Below are positions 1 through 8,837 of a DNA stretch of 64,000 nucleotides, one piece after another. The notes below the pieces were generated by a model. The model saw only the letters and a program-made list of their open reading frames with translations, was not told the origin of the DNA and made no database searches. The position numbers were made by a program, and so were the translations under genes. Each line of letters starts with the position of its first letter. Position 1 is the stretch's first letter. Source of the stretch: Bacteriovoracaceae bacterium UBA6153 (GTDB taxonomy: Bacteria > Bdellovibrionota > Bacteriovoracia > Bacteriovoracales > Bacteriovoracaceae); contig DIUR01000018.1 in assembly GCA_002428265.1 (NCBI GenBank), positions 62,001 through 126,000 of the forward strand, given 5' to 3'.

Positions 1-898
1 TTGTGTATGGAAGATCAAATGAAGAATCGATCTCACTTTCAGTCATTGTCTGAAATGGTGGATTGATAACAAGAGTTTTGCCTTGCACTTTTTGCAAAAG
101 TCTATTGGCGAACTGCTTATTAGATTCAACTTCAACGTGCATAAAGTTTTTTGAATATGCTTTTTTATCCACTAGGCACACTTCGTGAGAAGTTAACTCC
201 AGGTCTTCCCATGCAATATTATTCATGGGTAATTTTTCATTTTGATCATGAAGAAAAGCTGTCTGAGGAATGGTTTTAATTTCATTAAAAGGCACACCGG
301 CCAGAAGTATTTTTACTAGTTCTTTAATTGGCTGCTCACCCATTCCATAAACTAATAAATCAGCTCCAGATGTCGTCAGGATATTCGGCATTAATTTATC
401 AGACCAGAAATCGTAATGCGTGACTCTTCTTAATGAAGCTTCAATTCCACCGATCATAACAGGTGTATCTGGATAAATTTCTTTCAGTATTTTTGTATAA
501 ACAGTTGTGGCGTAATCAGGTCTGAAGTCTGGTGATCCACCTGGAGTGTAGGCATCATCTGAGCGAAGACGTTTCCCGGCCGTATACTTATTAACCATCG
601 AGTCCATATTTCCCGAAGTCACTCCGAAGAAATATTTTGGGGCCCCAAATTTTTTAAAGTCTCTTAAATCATCGCGCCAGTTTGGTTGAGAAATAATGGC
701 AACACGCAACCCAAGGGATTCTAAAATTCTTCCCATGACGGCCGTTCCAAATGCCGGATGATCGACATAAGCATCCCCTGTCACCAAGACAACATCGAGC
801 TCTTCCCAGCCACGCTTTTTTGCTTCTTTCATAGTTGTTGGCAACCATGCAGTAATGGGTAATTCATTCGGAGAAGTGATTTTTGAAGGTGTGCTCAT
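1..898 (-). CDS. YgiQ-family radical SAM protein, N-terminal part (partial)
   Basis: The reading frame runs off the left edge; only the first ~299 residues are present. The start MSTPSKITSPNELPITAWLP and the segments VLVTGDAYVDHPAFGTAVMG, GNMDSMVNKYTAGKRLRSDD and YTPGG match the N-terminal domain of YgiQ (UPF0313) proteins, which are cytoplasmic radical SAM enzymes of unknown substrate. The CxxxCxxC iron-sulfur motif of the family lies further along and is outside the window, so catalytic competence cannot be judged. The ATG at 898 is followed at once by family-like sequence. The N-terminal identity is fairly certain; the role is unknown. Confidence 0.85.
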   Translation of the reverse strand, partial: MSTPSKITSPNELPITAWLPTTMKEAKKRGWEELDVVLVTGDAYVDHPAFGTAVMGRILESLGLRVAIISQPNWRDDLRDFKKFGAPKYFFGVTSGNMDSMVNKYTAGKRLRSDDAYTPGGSPDFRPDYATTVYTKILKEIYPDTPVMIGGIEASLRRVTHYDFWSDKLMPNILTTSGADLLVYGMGEQPIKELVKILLAGVPFNEIKTIPQTAFLHDQNEKLPMNNIAWEDLELTSHEVCLVDKKAYSKNFMHVEVESNKQFANRLLQKVQGKTLVINPPFQTMTESEIDSSFDLPYT

Positions 899-995
899 AG
901 TGAGGCTGAAATTAAGCAAATAAGCTCTTTATGGCAATCTATATGGTGAACTTTACATGGTTTTAAGGAGATTTTCGGGTGAAATCCAAGCAATT

Positions 996-1250
996 CTAGA
1001 AGAATCTTTTCCAAAAAGGGCGTTTTTTATGAATACGCTGCCACTGAGTCTCGGCTTCAATCCCCGTGGACTTCACCAGCCCTCGGGCCTCGAGTGATTT
1101 CAAAATAGTGATCATCTGATCTTTATCAAAGTTAGGGTAACTTTTAAGCACATCAGTATCTATATCAAAAACAATTTTTGAAAATGACATTGGCTCATAA
1201 AAAGATAGTGTCGAGAGAATTAAATCTTCGAGTGCCTTCGCGTTCTCCAT
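996..1250 (-). CDS. Small protein, winged-helix-like, unknown function
   Basis: An 84-residue protein that starts MENAKALEDLILSTLSFYEP and ends in a basic tail (KKRPFWKRFF). The helix pattern with DKDQMITILKSLEARGLVKS resembles a winged-helix unit (recognition helix, then a short wing), so DNA binding or an anti-termination-like role is possible, but I cannot name a family. It is divergent from the arfB gene across a 48-bp gap, so the two promoters must overlap. No signal peptide or membrane segment is visible. The reading frame is convincing because of its good amino-acid composition; the function is open. Confidence 0.6.
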   Translation of the reverse strand: MENAKALEDLILSTLSFYEPMSFSKIVFDIDTDVLKSYPNFDKDQMITILKSLEARGLVKSTGIEAETQWQRIHKKRPFWKRFF

Positions 1251-1298
1251 AGAGAAACTCTACCCATCACTAAACTTTTAGGCTACACTTTTTTCAAG

Positions 1299-1703
1299 AT
1301 GTATAAATTTAAAATACCAGCACATGAATATGAATTAAGTTTTTCCAGAAGCGGTGGAGCTGGAGGCCAGAATGTTAACAAGGTCAACACCAAGGCCACA
1401 TTGCACTGGAGTATTCGCGACTCCCTGACTCTGCCTCCTGTTGTTAAAGAGCGCTTCTTTAAAAAATATGGCAATAGAATAAGTGATGAAGGTGTCGTGA
1501 CACTTACAAGTCAGGAACATAGGACTCAGCATATGAACATTGCTGAAGTTATAAAAAAGCTTCACGAAATGATTGAAGTGATTGCCCTTCCCCCTAAAGT
1601 AAGAAAGCCAACCAAGCCCACTAAATCTTCTGTAAATGAGAGAATTAAAGTTAAAAAATCTCATGGTGATAAAAAGAAATCACGTCAAGAAAAGCATTAT
1701 TAG
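1299..1703 (+). CDS. arfB: Alternative ribosome-rescue factor ArfB (peptidyl-tRNA hydrolase)
   Basis: A 134-residue protein with the class I release-factor catalytic loop GGAGGQNVNKVNTKA at about residues 19-33; the GGQ tripeptide hydrolyses peptidyl-tRNA in the ribosome. It lacks the codon-recognition domains of RF1/RF2 and has the long basic C-terminal tail (KKSHGDKKKSRQEKHY) that ArfB/YaeJ inserts into the empty mRNA channel of stalled ribosomes. The length (~140 aa) fits the family. The gene is convergent with the PLP lyase gene; their stops are 2 nt apart. Confidence 0.93.
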   Translation: MYKFKIPAHEYELSFSRSGGAGGQNVNKVNTKATLHWSIRDSLTLPPVVKERFFKKYGNRISDEGVVTLTSQEHRTQHMNIAEVIKKLHEMIEVIALPPKVRKPTKPTKSSVNERIKVKKSHGDKKKSRQEKHY

Positions 1704-1705
1704 AA

Positions 1706-2818
1706 TTAAAGAATAGATAATACTTTTTCAATATCAGCATCACTATTAAAAGCAGCTGGAGTAAGTCTTATTCCTGGTCCTCTGATAGCATAGTTACATG
1801 ACAGCGATTGAAGCTTCGAAATTGTTTGTGGGTTTGGAATAAAATTAACCATCGCACTCGTATGAAAATCTCTCTCATAAGGTGAATGAACACTAAAGCC
1901 TTTTTCTTCAAGCCCTGTGCGCAGCTTTTTTGCAAGCCTTAGAGTTTCTTTCTCAATCACTTCTACACCTGTTGATAAAATCAGATCAACAGAAGCACCA
2001 AGGGCCGTAATTTCTAACACCTGCTTTGATCCTGCTTCAAATTTAAGAGCATCAAACTTAGGCTCACATACTGAATCCGTGGGATCATCACATGTACCGA
2101 ATGTGTACGAACCTACATTGTGAGGCTTAATCATCTGCATGTGCTTTTGATCAAGCGCCAGATAACCAACTCCAACAGGACTAAAAAGCCACTTATGGCT
2201 TCCTCCTGCAACTGCATCCACTCCCCACTTTTTCATATGAAAAGGATGAAGGCCCAGGCCTTGAATGATATCGACAAATAAAAAAATATCTTTTTCTTTC
2301 GTCACCGCACTTAATTTTTCTAAATCAGTTTTAGCACCTGTTAAAAACTGTACCCATGAAACGGCAATCACTTTCGTCTTAGGTGTGATTTTTTCAATCA
2401 ATAAATCAATGGGTGTGGAAAGATTGGCAAGAGAGTTCACAGTAATAAGATTAGCGCCTCTTCTTTTACAAGCTTCCTGCCAGGGAAATAAATGTGACCC
2501 GTATTCTTCGGCCCATGTGATGACTTCATCACCCTCTTCTAGCGGAAACTGCATAGCAAGCTGGCTGACAGCACTTGCGGTGCTTTGAAAAAAGGCAACT
2601 TCTGAATGATCACAGCCAATGAGTGTGGCCAGGCTTTTTCTCGAATGAAGCACGTCTTGAACATAATCATGATCAGTGAAAAAACCTTCTTTATAAAAGC
2701 GGTCTGCCCAAAATTTAATTTTATCTCGGGCCTGCGCCGTAATTGGAGCAAGGCCTCCATTATTTAAATGAATGAGTTTTCCAGTTTGATGGAAAGAAGC
2801 TTTAAACCTAGCGATCAT
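1706..2818 (-). CDS. Class V PLP enzyme, probable C-S lyase partner of the OvoA-type fusion (EgtE/OvoB role)
   Basis: A 370-residue fold-type I PLP protein of the class V aminotransferase/isopenicillin epimerase group. The cofactor lysine is K209 in GGSHKWLF, and D183 in FVDIIQGLG should contact the pyridine nitrogen. The same broad group contains EgtE, the C-S lyase of ergothioneine synthesis; OvoB, the lyase of ovothiol synthesis, is also a PLP enzyme. The ATG overlaps the stop of the upstream sulfoxide-synthase gene by 4 nt (ATGA), so the two are translationally coupled. I therefore infer that it cleaves the cysteine-histidine sulfoxide to release 5-thiohistidine. From sequence alone a cysteine desulfurase-like or epimerase activity cannot be excluded. 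Confidence 0.8.
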   Translation of the reverse strand: MIARFKASFHQTGKLIHLNNGGLAPITAQARDKIKFWADRFYKEGFFTDHDYVQDVLHSRKSLATLIGCDHSEVAFFQSTASAVSQLAMQFPLEEGDEVITWAEEYGSHLFPWQEACKRRGANLITVNSLANLSTPIDLLIEKITPKTKVIAVSWVQFLTGAKTDLEKLSAVTKEKDIFLFVDIIQGLGLHPFHMKKWGVDAVAGGSHKWLFSPVGVGYLALDQKHMQMIKPHNVGSYTFGTCDDPTDSVCEPKFDALKFEAGSKQVLEITALGASVDLILSTGVEVIEKETLRLAKKLRTGLEEKGFSVHSPYERDFHTSAMVNFIPNPQTISKLQSLSCNYAIRGPGIRLTPAAFNSDADIEKVLSIL

Positions 2819-5800
2819 ACCATGGCCTTAATTTCATTCACTGCTTTTTCCAGTCTATCAAAATGCAACCTGAATCCCAGAAGACAAAATCTTATGGCAA
2901 CTCTTCCATCAATCGAGCATGACGATAAAAACAGTGTGCCTTGATTGTTAATTTTTTCCATGAGTTTTTTTGTTTCTTCATCACCTTTTTTGTGAGCAAA
3001 AGTTAAAATGGTGAGTTCCGGTTTTGAAATCACTTCCAGATTTTTTATTGATGAGAGCTCATTTGAGAGCCACTCTGCCATTTTTAATTTTTCTTCCAGG
3101 TTTAATTGAAATGGTCCGATACCTAAGGTTTTCAGTGGCAGCCATACACGCAGTCCTCTGAAGTCCCGTGACAACTCTGGAGTTAAATCAGCATAGTCTA
3201 CTTGATCAACAGGTCTTGGTGGCATGTATGAATCATCAGATAAATAGTCAAAGAGCATGTGATCTTTATTTTTTACCAACAAGCAGCCTGTTCCATAAGG
3301 AATAGAAAGTGCTTTATGTGGATCAAGGGCAACGGAGTCAGTCTGATCAATTCCTTTTAAAATTTCTTTTCCCTGAGCTGTCAGCATGAAAAGAGCACCA
3401 TAGGCCCCATCAGCATGCAGCCACATATTGTGTTTTTTAGAGACAGGTAAAATATCTTGAAGAGAATCCACACAACCTGTTTTGGTAGATCCAAGTGTCG
3501 CTACAACTAAAAATGGTTTGAATCCTTTTGCTTTATCCGCTTCAATCGTTTCACTCAAGACTGCAGTATTCATCTTAAAATCTTTTAATGGAATGAGTCT
3601 TAAGTTTTCTTTTTTAAATCCTAAGATCACCCATGCCTTGGCAATACAGTGATGAGAGTCTGCAGAAGTGTAGGCCGTGACTTTTGAGTAATCAAAACCA
3701 TCTAACTTTTCTTTTCTTGCCATTGAAAGAGCTGACAATGTAGCAAGAGAGCTTCCCGTCGTTAAAAATCCTTGCGAAGAGATTTCGTCATAACCCACTA
3801 ACGTCTGAAACCACTTGATGACTTCCATCTCTAATGTAACAAGACCTGGCGCCATCATATAGTGGCCAGTGAAAGGGTTTAGCGTCTGAGCAATCAACTG
3901 GGCCGTGTTGGAAATAAAATTTCCTGCTCCAGCAACATAAGCTGCAAATCCTGGGTGCCCCGGAAGTTGTGAGTACTTTGCCATATCATCAAAGATCGTC
4001 TTCAGAAGCCCTTCATAATTTTCTGGATGTGCTGGAAAATTTTTAGTCGTCTGATAAGGAATGCTAAAATTTTCTCTCAGACCATTAACGGCCGGATCGT
4101 GTGCCTCACCCATTGGTGATTTTGATGGCATCTCCTGCATATAACGAAGCACCTGAGCTTCTGTTTGATTCATAATTGATTTCATTTCATCTGAGCTAAG
4201 TTCAAGTGGCTGCTCAATTTTTTTCCACCAGTCAGCTCCTTCATTCATTTGATCGAGGATGTTTGCTCTTCTTGGATGAACATACTCTTTTGACTTAAGT
4301 AAAAGTTTTGCCCCGTTATCACTTGATCCATCCAGTGTCGCGGCCATTCTGAAACCAGAGTGCTGATAAAAATGCGGGCGAAAATGAAATCTTGCAAAGT
4401 GGCTGGCCTCATGACCGCAACTCATAAACGATCCGCCTCTGATCATCTGGTGTTTTCCATCAAAACACGGAGTCGAAAAATCGTCATAGAGAGGATCAAC
4501 TTGAAAACCTTCCAGAGGATTAAACTGATCTACCAGCCAGTGCCAGGTATTTCCAAATAATTCACTTCCAACTTCTTTTGCTGAAGACCAGATGAAGTTG
4601 AAATTTTCTTTATACTCATCTTGATAGTCAGTAAAACCTTTATAATTTTTGTAAGCTTGCTTTTGTAGAACAGGGTCTTTTTTATTCGGAGTAAGAGCAA
4701 CGAACTCCGCTTCCGTTAAAAGCCTGTAATGAAGTTTTGTTTTATCAACTTCTGTTTTCCAGTTACAGTAGGCCACGGCTTCGTGAAAATTCACTTCTAC
4801 CGGCCATGAGTGTGGCAATGGGATCATTTCAAAGAGAGTTCTCAGCTCATACTGATGAGTGCCTTCAGGCCCTGTGGCCACCCAGAATGTCGGACGCTTC
4901 GTATTCCTGAACTTTCTCCAGAGAAGCCCTTCTTCACTCCAATAGCTATCATTAATGTAAGCACCACTGGCTACGAAATTTAAATACTCATGATTGGTAA
5001 TTTGATTTTTTGTATATTCAAAATCTTTGATTGCAACTGTGCGCGATCCGTATTCGTTGTCCCATCCATAAGATTCTGTCTCAACAGGTTTTCCAATTGT
5101 AACGGCTTCTCCCGTCTTTTTTACCCAGCTATTTTCAATAGTGGCAGCAGGAGTGTTCTTCGTTGGATGAAGGGGCGGCCAGAATTTTGGAGTTTCAACA
5201 TACTCAATCGGAAGCTCGCGCATAAGCACACTTGAAGTTTCAAAGTGAATTTTTTCGTGCTCCACTCCCATGAGAAGTGCCCACCAAGGAGAATTTTTTG
5301 TCAGCGTATTAAGCTGATTTAAATCCGGATGAGTTTTAATGAGATCGACAATAATATCGTAGACAATTTTTCTATAAGCATGAACAGCAGAAACTTTCGG
5401 CCAGTGCATTTCATTTTTGGACATATCGTCCCAGCTCATTTCATCAACACCTGTTTCTAAAACTTTTTCCAGATAGATATTGATAGGCTCTTTTTGAAAT
5501 CCGGCGATACGAAGTTTATTGATATATAAAACGGCAGGGTGCCCATAATAAAAAATAAGCGGGTGTCTGAGAGCGTGATACGGAGGTCTGATATAGGCCT
5601 CTTCCACTTTTAAACTTTGAAAAAGTAATTCAGTAAGTGTCCACGAGTTATTGAAGTAAGCGAGAATATCTTCGCGTGTACAGATCTTAGTATTAAGTAA
5701 TGGAAGAGCAACCAAACAATTTCTTTCTTGATCAAAGCCTGGGCACTTTTCTGGAGCAAGTCCTGTCCACCATGAATCACCAAATTCTTTTTTTAATTGA

Positions 5801-5865
5801 TGATCAAAACTTATATTCTTAAGAGTCTTAGAAAGGTTAGGATTTCTCGATACTGTTACAGCCAT
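2815..5865 (-). CDS. OvoA-type 5-histidylcysteine sulfoxide synthase fused to a group II PLP decarboxylase
   Basis: A 1016-residue two-part protein. Residues ~60-215 are a DinB-like domain and ~245-510 an FGE/sulfatase-modifying-factor domain, the layout of OvoA and EgtB iron enzymes that join cysteine to histidine as a sulfoxide. The iron ligands are visible: H203-x3-H207-x-E209 and probably H101 (LRHPLIFYYGHP). The sequence is OvoA-like rather than EgtB-like. OvoA normally continues into an N-methyltransferase; here residues ~590-1016 are instead a group II decarboxylase with SADSHH (734-739), HADGAYGA (817-824, pyridine-contacting D819) and the PLP lysine K851 in DPHKALSIP. The start at 5865 has a GAGG eight bases upstream. 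It heads a two-gene unit with the lyase. The domain calls are firm; the decarboxylated thiol product is inference. Confidence 0.9.
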   Translation of the reverse strand: MAVTVSRNPNLSKTLKNISFDHQLKKEFGDSWWTGLAPEKCPGFDQERNCLVALPLLNTKICTREDILAYFNNSWTLTELLFQSLKVEEAYIRPPYHALRHPLIFYYGHPAVLYINKLRIAGFQKEPINIYLEKVLETGVDEMSWDDMSKNEMHWPKVSAVHAYRKIVYDIIVDLIKTHPDLNQLNTLTKNSPWWALLMGVEHEKIHFETSSVLMRELPIEYVETPKFWPPLHPTKNTPAATIENSWVKKTGEAVTIGKPVETESYGWDNEYGSRTVAIKDFEYTKNQITNHEYLNFVASGAYINDSYWSEEGLLWRKFRNTKRPTFWVATGPEGTHQYELRTLFEMIPLPHSWPVEVNFHEAVAYCNWKTEVDKTKLHYRLLTEAEFVALTPNKKDPVLQKQAYKNYKGFTDYQDEYKENFNFIWSSAKEVGSELFGNTWHWLVDQFNPLEGFQVDPLYDDFSTPCFDGKHQMIRGGSFMSCGHEASHFARFHFRPHFYQHSGFRMAATLDGSSDNGAKLLLKSKEYVHPRRANILDQMNEGADWWKKIEQPLELSSDEMKSIMNQTEAQVLRYMQEMPSKSPMGEAHDPAVNGLRENFSIPYQTTKNFPAHPENYEGLLKTIFDDMAKYSQLPGHPGFAAYVAGAGNFISNTAQLIAQTLNPFTGHYMMAPGLVTLEMEVIKWFQTLVGYDEISSQGFLTTGSSLATLSALSMARKEKLDGFDYSKVTAYTSADSHHCIAKAWVILGFKKENLRLIPLKDFKMNTAVLSETIEADKAKGFKPFLVVATLGSTKTGCVDSLQDILPVSKKHNMWLHADGAYGALFMLTAQGKEILKGIDQTDSVALDPHKALSIPYGTGCLLVKNKDHMLFDYLSDDSYMPPRPVDQVDYADLTPELSRDFRGLRVWLPLKTLGIGPFQLNLEEKLKMAEWLSNELSSIKNLEVISKPELTILTFAHKKGDEETKKLMEKINNQGTLFLSSCSIDGRVAIRFCLLGFRLHFDRLEKAVNEIKAMV

Positions 5866-5964
5866 TAAAGATGCCTCTGAGGATGAAATAATAGAGTTCT
5901 ATTTTCTTCCTTTTTGGCCTTTTTGTCATTGGCAGAAATGCATAGCCTAACCTTTGACTAAGTA

Positions 5965-5984
5965 AAGTTACTTCACAGTAACTT
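5965..5984 (-). terminator. Perfect 8-bp stem with a GTGA tetraloop after the sugar dehydrogenase stop
   Basis: AAGTTACT and AGTAACTT are perfect inverted repeats around a 4-nt loop that reads GTGA (a GNRA tetraloop) on the minus strand. The stem begins inside the stop codon of the upstream gene and sits 100 bp before the OvoA-fusion start. Only a weak T-rich stretch follows (TTTACTTAG), so it may be an mRNA 3' stabiliser or a weak terminator rather than a full intrinsic terminator. It could also serve as an operator for the downstream unit. Confidence 0.45.
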
Positions 5985-7083
5985 AAGTGGCCGGCACCAT
6001 TCTATAGATCTTTCCGCTATCAGTTGAAAAATAGATCAGTCCGTCAGGGCCGGTCTTTACTTGCCTAAAACGATCTTCTAAGTCCTCTAGCAGTTTTTCC
6101 TCGCTAAGAATTTTGCGATTCTTATCAGTGATCACTCTTCTGATATGTGAGCTTGCTAGTGTTGCAAAAAACAAATTCCCCTCAAACTTAGGAAATGCTT
6201 TGCCATTATAGAGCATAATCCCCGAAGGGTTAATCGATGGAACCCAATGATAAAGAGGCTGCATCATACCAGCTTTGACCTTTTCCCCAATTGAAGGACC
6301 CCAATACTCTTTTCCATAAGTAATAACGGGCCAGCCGTAATTCTTACCTTTTTCAATAATATTGATTTCATCTCCACCTCGTGGGCCAAATTCTGCTTCT
6401 AATAAAACTCCACTGGGCTCAATGATAAGTCCTTGTGGATTTCGGTGGCCATATGACCAGATCTCAGGAAGAGCATCTTTTGTATCAACAAAAGGATTAT
6501 CTTTAGGTGCACTTCCCTCTGGATTCAGTCGTAATACTTTTCCTTGATGATTGCTCAGCTCTTGGGCCTGCTTGCGGTCATTTCGCTCACCAACACTCAT
6601 GAAAATAAATCCGTCTTTATCAATAACGACACGCGAACCAAAATGAATCCCACCAGAGGCCACGGCCTTTGCTTGAAAGAGTCTATCCCCAATTAAGGAT
6701 TTGTTGTCACTCGAGAGTTTTCCTCTGTATAAACTTGTCGTCGCCCCACCTTTTACCGGCTCAGAATAAGTCAGGTAAAGCTGATTGGTTTTGTGGTCCA
6801 TATAAACGTCAAGAAGGCCGCCTTGAGATTCAGCAAATACTTTTGGTACACCTGTGATGTCGGAAGCCTTCTTTGTTTTTAGATCAAGGTATTTTAGTTT
6901 CCCGTCTCTCTCACTAAACACTAGTGAGCTTGCTTCTTTAGAATTTAAAAAATCAAATCCCCAGATGGCATCAGATCCTTCAAAAAGTTTTTCAATTGTA
7001 AACTTCACTCCACCTGTGGTGTAAGTTTTGGCCTGCACAGAAAAACTCAAAAGAATGCTCAGAGAGAAAACTAAATTTTTCAT
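5983..7083 (-). CDS. Secreted PQQ-dependent aldose sugar dehydrogenase-like beta-propeller
   Basis: A 366-residue exported protein with signal peptide MKNLVFSLSILLSFSVQA. The body matches soluble PQQ glucose/aldose dehydrogenases (YliI type): HFGSRVVIDKDGFIFMSVGE, GHRNPQGLI and EFGPRGGDEINI are the conserved catalytic and calcium/PQQ site segments. These enzymes oxidise aldoses in the periplasm and pass electrons to an acceptor. The frame is open 12 codons further upstream, but the ATG at 7083 is chosen because it begins the signal peptide and overlaps the previous stop as TAATG, a coupling arrangement. No PQQ-synthesis gene is in the window, so the cofactor may be scavenged or made elsewhere. 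Confidence 0.85.
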   Translation of the reverse strand: MKNLVFSLSILLSFSVQAKTYTTGGVKFTIEKLFEGSDAIWGFDFLNSKEASSLVFSERDGKLKYLDLKTKKASDITGVPKVFAESQGGLLDVYMDHKTNQLYLTYSEPVKGGATTSLYRGKLSSDNKSLIGDRLFQAKAVASGGIHFGSRVVIDKDGFIFMSVGERNDRKQAQELSNHQGKVLRLNPEGSAPKDNPFVDTKDALPEIWSYGHRNPQGLIIEPSGVLLEAEFGPRGGDEINIIEKGKNYGWPVITYGKEYWGPSIGEKVKAGMMQPLYHWVPSINPSGIMLYNGKAFPKFEGNLFFATLASSHIRRVITDKNRKILSEEKLLEDLEDRFRQVKTGPDGLIYFSTDSGKIYRMVPAT

Positions 7084-7634
7084 TATGGTAATCCGTTTAC
7101 ATTTGGAGTCAGTCTGCAAAAAGCAATATTTCCCCTAAGCCAAGCTAGAAAAAGGACTTCTTTTGTTGCAGGATTTTGTCTGGCCCAATAAACCAGAGCA
7201 GGATAACCCTCGTTGTCTAAGAAAGCTGAAGTCAAAGATGTTGGATGAACTTTATGAATCCCTTTATCTCTCCAATCAGTAGACATGTTTTTTATTCCAT
7301 CTTCAAGTGACCAGCTTGCCATGTCGTTGCCTTCACCAAAATACTGAAGGATTGGCGACATATAAGTTCCTACCTTTTCATGCTTATTTAAAAGTAGACC
7401 TACATAGTGAGTGGTATCAGGATCATAAGACCCTGACTGATGATTACATTCTCCGGCATACATTCCCGGAACAAACTTTGGAGCATAAGGAGTATTTAAA
7501 AAGTCTTCGTACATCTTTTCCATTTTTTCAGTACAGCCACCATAACAGGCCTCTTGTAAAACTTCCGGTGCATCCCAGGCAAGGGCCTTGAAGCTGAAAG
7601 TAAGTAGTGCGATAAGCAGTAAATTTTTCTTCAT
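7083..7634 (-). CDS. Secreted protein of unknown function, coupled to the sugar dehydrogenase gene
   Basis: A 183-residue protein with signal peptide MKKNLLLIALLTFSFKALA. The mature part has cysteines at ACYGGCTEK, at GECNHQSG and near the C-terminus (AFCRLTP) that could form disulfides, and it is rich in aromatic residues and in His. I do not recognise a family. Its stop overlaps the start of the sugar dehydrogenase by one base (TAATG), so the two are made together. A periplasmic partner or accessory of that enzyme is a reasonable guess from context only. It follows the AlkC gene after 10 bp on the same strand. Confidence 0.75.
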   Translation of the reverse strand: MKKNLLLIALLTFSFKALAWDAPEVLQEACYGGCTEKMEKMYEDFLNTPYAPKFVPGMYAGECNHQSGSYDPDTTHYVGLLLNKHEKVGTYMSPILQYFGEGNDMASWSLEDGIKNMSTDWRDKGIHKVHPTSLTSAFLDNEGYPALVYWARQNPATKEVLFLAWLRGNIAFCRLTPNVNGLP

Positions 7635-7644
7635 GAAAAAACTC

Positions 7645-8751
7645 CTAAGTATTTAATGTAAAGGCCAGTTTATCTTCGCTTTTTCCGTTAACTTTTATAT
7701 TCCAGTAGTGTTTCCCACTGTAATAGGTCCTGGTCGTGACAGGTTTCAGTGGAATATTAAATGCTACTTTTTTTATTTCTGAAGGCATGAGCTCCATCCT
7801 TTTGCCTTTAAAACATTTTATATTATGAGTGTTATTAGATTTTAGAAGATGAACTTCATGATCAAGGATAATTTTTAATTTCTTTTTTCCACGATTTTGA
7901 AACTCGACTTCCACTTGTAAAACTTTTCCCAGGTCTACTTTTTTAGTGAGAATCTTTTGCGAAATAACTTCCACAAGTCCGCCTTCTACCCCGTGAAGAA
8001 TAAAAGCTTTTTGATGACCTTTCTTAATAAGAGTCCTGGTTGCATGGCGAATCACCCAGTCGACATCAGTATTGCCCGGATGGGCCTTTTTCCATTCCAG
8101 CAATTTTTTTACAACCAGGTCAGGATGATTCTTTGAATGATCATTGACGTGATTGGCGACAGATTTTCTGACATACTCGGAGCTATCATCTTTTAACTGG
8201 TCTAATAAATCCCAGGTAATCAACGGGTCTTTTACAAATGAAGGAAGTTTTTGTCCCCATGGAAGAAGAGGCCTTGATCCTTCAGAAACTAATCTTCTCA
8301 CATGTTCATTTTTATCATTTACCCACTGCTTAAAAAATTTCAAGGTTCTTTTTTCATCGTGAAGAAAAAAAGCTCTCACTGCAAACTCTGCAGTAAAAAC
8401 TTTTGTCATCTCTTTTAAAACTTTCATCGATAGATCAAACTCATCGAGACCAAAGCGGCAGACGTATTCAGTGAGCGGCCAGGCCGCAAATCCAGAGACT
8501 CCAACACTATCATCATCATTTTGCCTGATAGCACCCTGAAGAATCTTTAAAGAGACGCCTTGGTCTTCTGGTAAATGATCGTGAAGTTTTTTGGCAAGAA
8601 AAATCACCCGGTCTTTTAATTCCAAAGGTAATAAGTCGCGTCCGACACCACGAAGAAAACTCTTTTTATCAAAGGCCTTGTAATTTCTTGAAATAGCATC
8701 AGCAAGGTTCGCTGCTACTTTTTTTGAGATCATATTTTTGAAAGGTTCCAT
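7645..8751 (-). CDS. AlkC-type DNA glycosylase with C-terminal Ig-like domain
   Basis: A cytoplasmic protein of 368 residues from the ATG at 8751; the frame is open to an ATG at 8781, but AlkC proteins begin like MEPFKNMISKKVAANLADAI. Residues ~1-260 are HEAT-like alpha-helical repeats with RRLVSEGSRPLLPWGQKLP and YVRKSVANHVNDHSK, hallmarks of AlkC/AlkD glycosylases that remove cationic alkylated bases such as 3-methyladenine and 3-methylcytosine without base flipping. The last ~100 residues form a predicted beta-sandwich, as in the AlkC subgroup that carries an Ig-like domain contacting DNA. No strong Shine-Dalgarno sits before either start. It shares its strand with the two exported-protein genes downstream. 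Confidence 0.85.
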   Translation of the reverse strand: MEPFKNMISKKVAANLADAISRNYKAFDKKSFLRGVGRDLLPLELKDRVIFLAKKLHDHLPEDQGVSLKILQGAIRQNDDDSVGVSGFAAWPLTEYVCRFGLDEFDLSMKVLKEMTKVFTAEFAVRAFFLHDEKRTLKFFKQWVNDKNEHVRRLVSEGSRPLLPWGQKLPSFVKDPLITWDLLDQLKDDSSEYVRKSVANHVNDHSKNHPDLVVKKLLEWKKAHPGNTDVDWVIRHATRTLIKKGHQKAFILHGVEGGLVEVISQKILTKKVDLGKVLQVEVEFQNRGKKKLKIILDHEVHLLKSNNTHNIKCFKGKRMELMPSEIKKVAFNIPLKPVTTRTYYSGKHYWNIKVNGKSEDKLAFTLNT

Positions 8752-8837
8752 AGGTAAAAAGTATATTAAAGAAAAAATCATAATGAAAACGGGGTGCGCA
8801 AATTGCAGCCGTTGTGAAGTCGTGCTAAAAACACTTG

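Noticed and set aside
1335..1664. 109-residue frame antisense to arfB
   Set aside because: It is the shadow of a clear coding region and has no ribosome site or family-like sequence.
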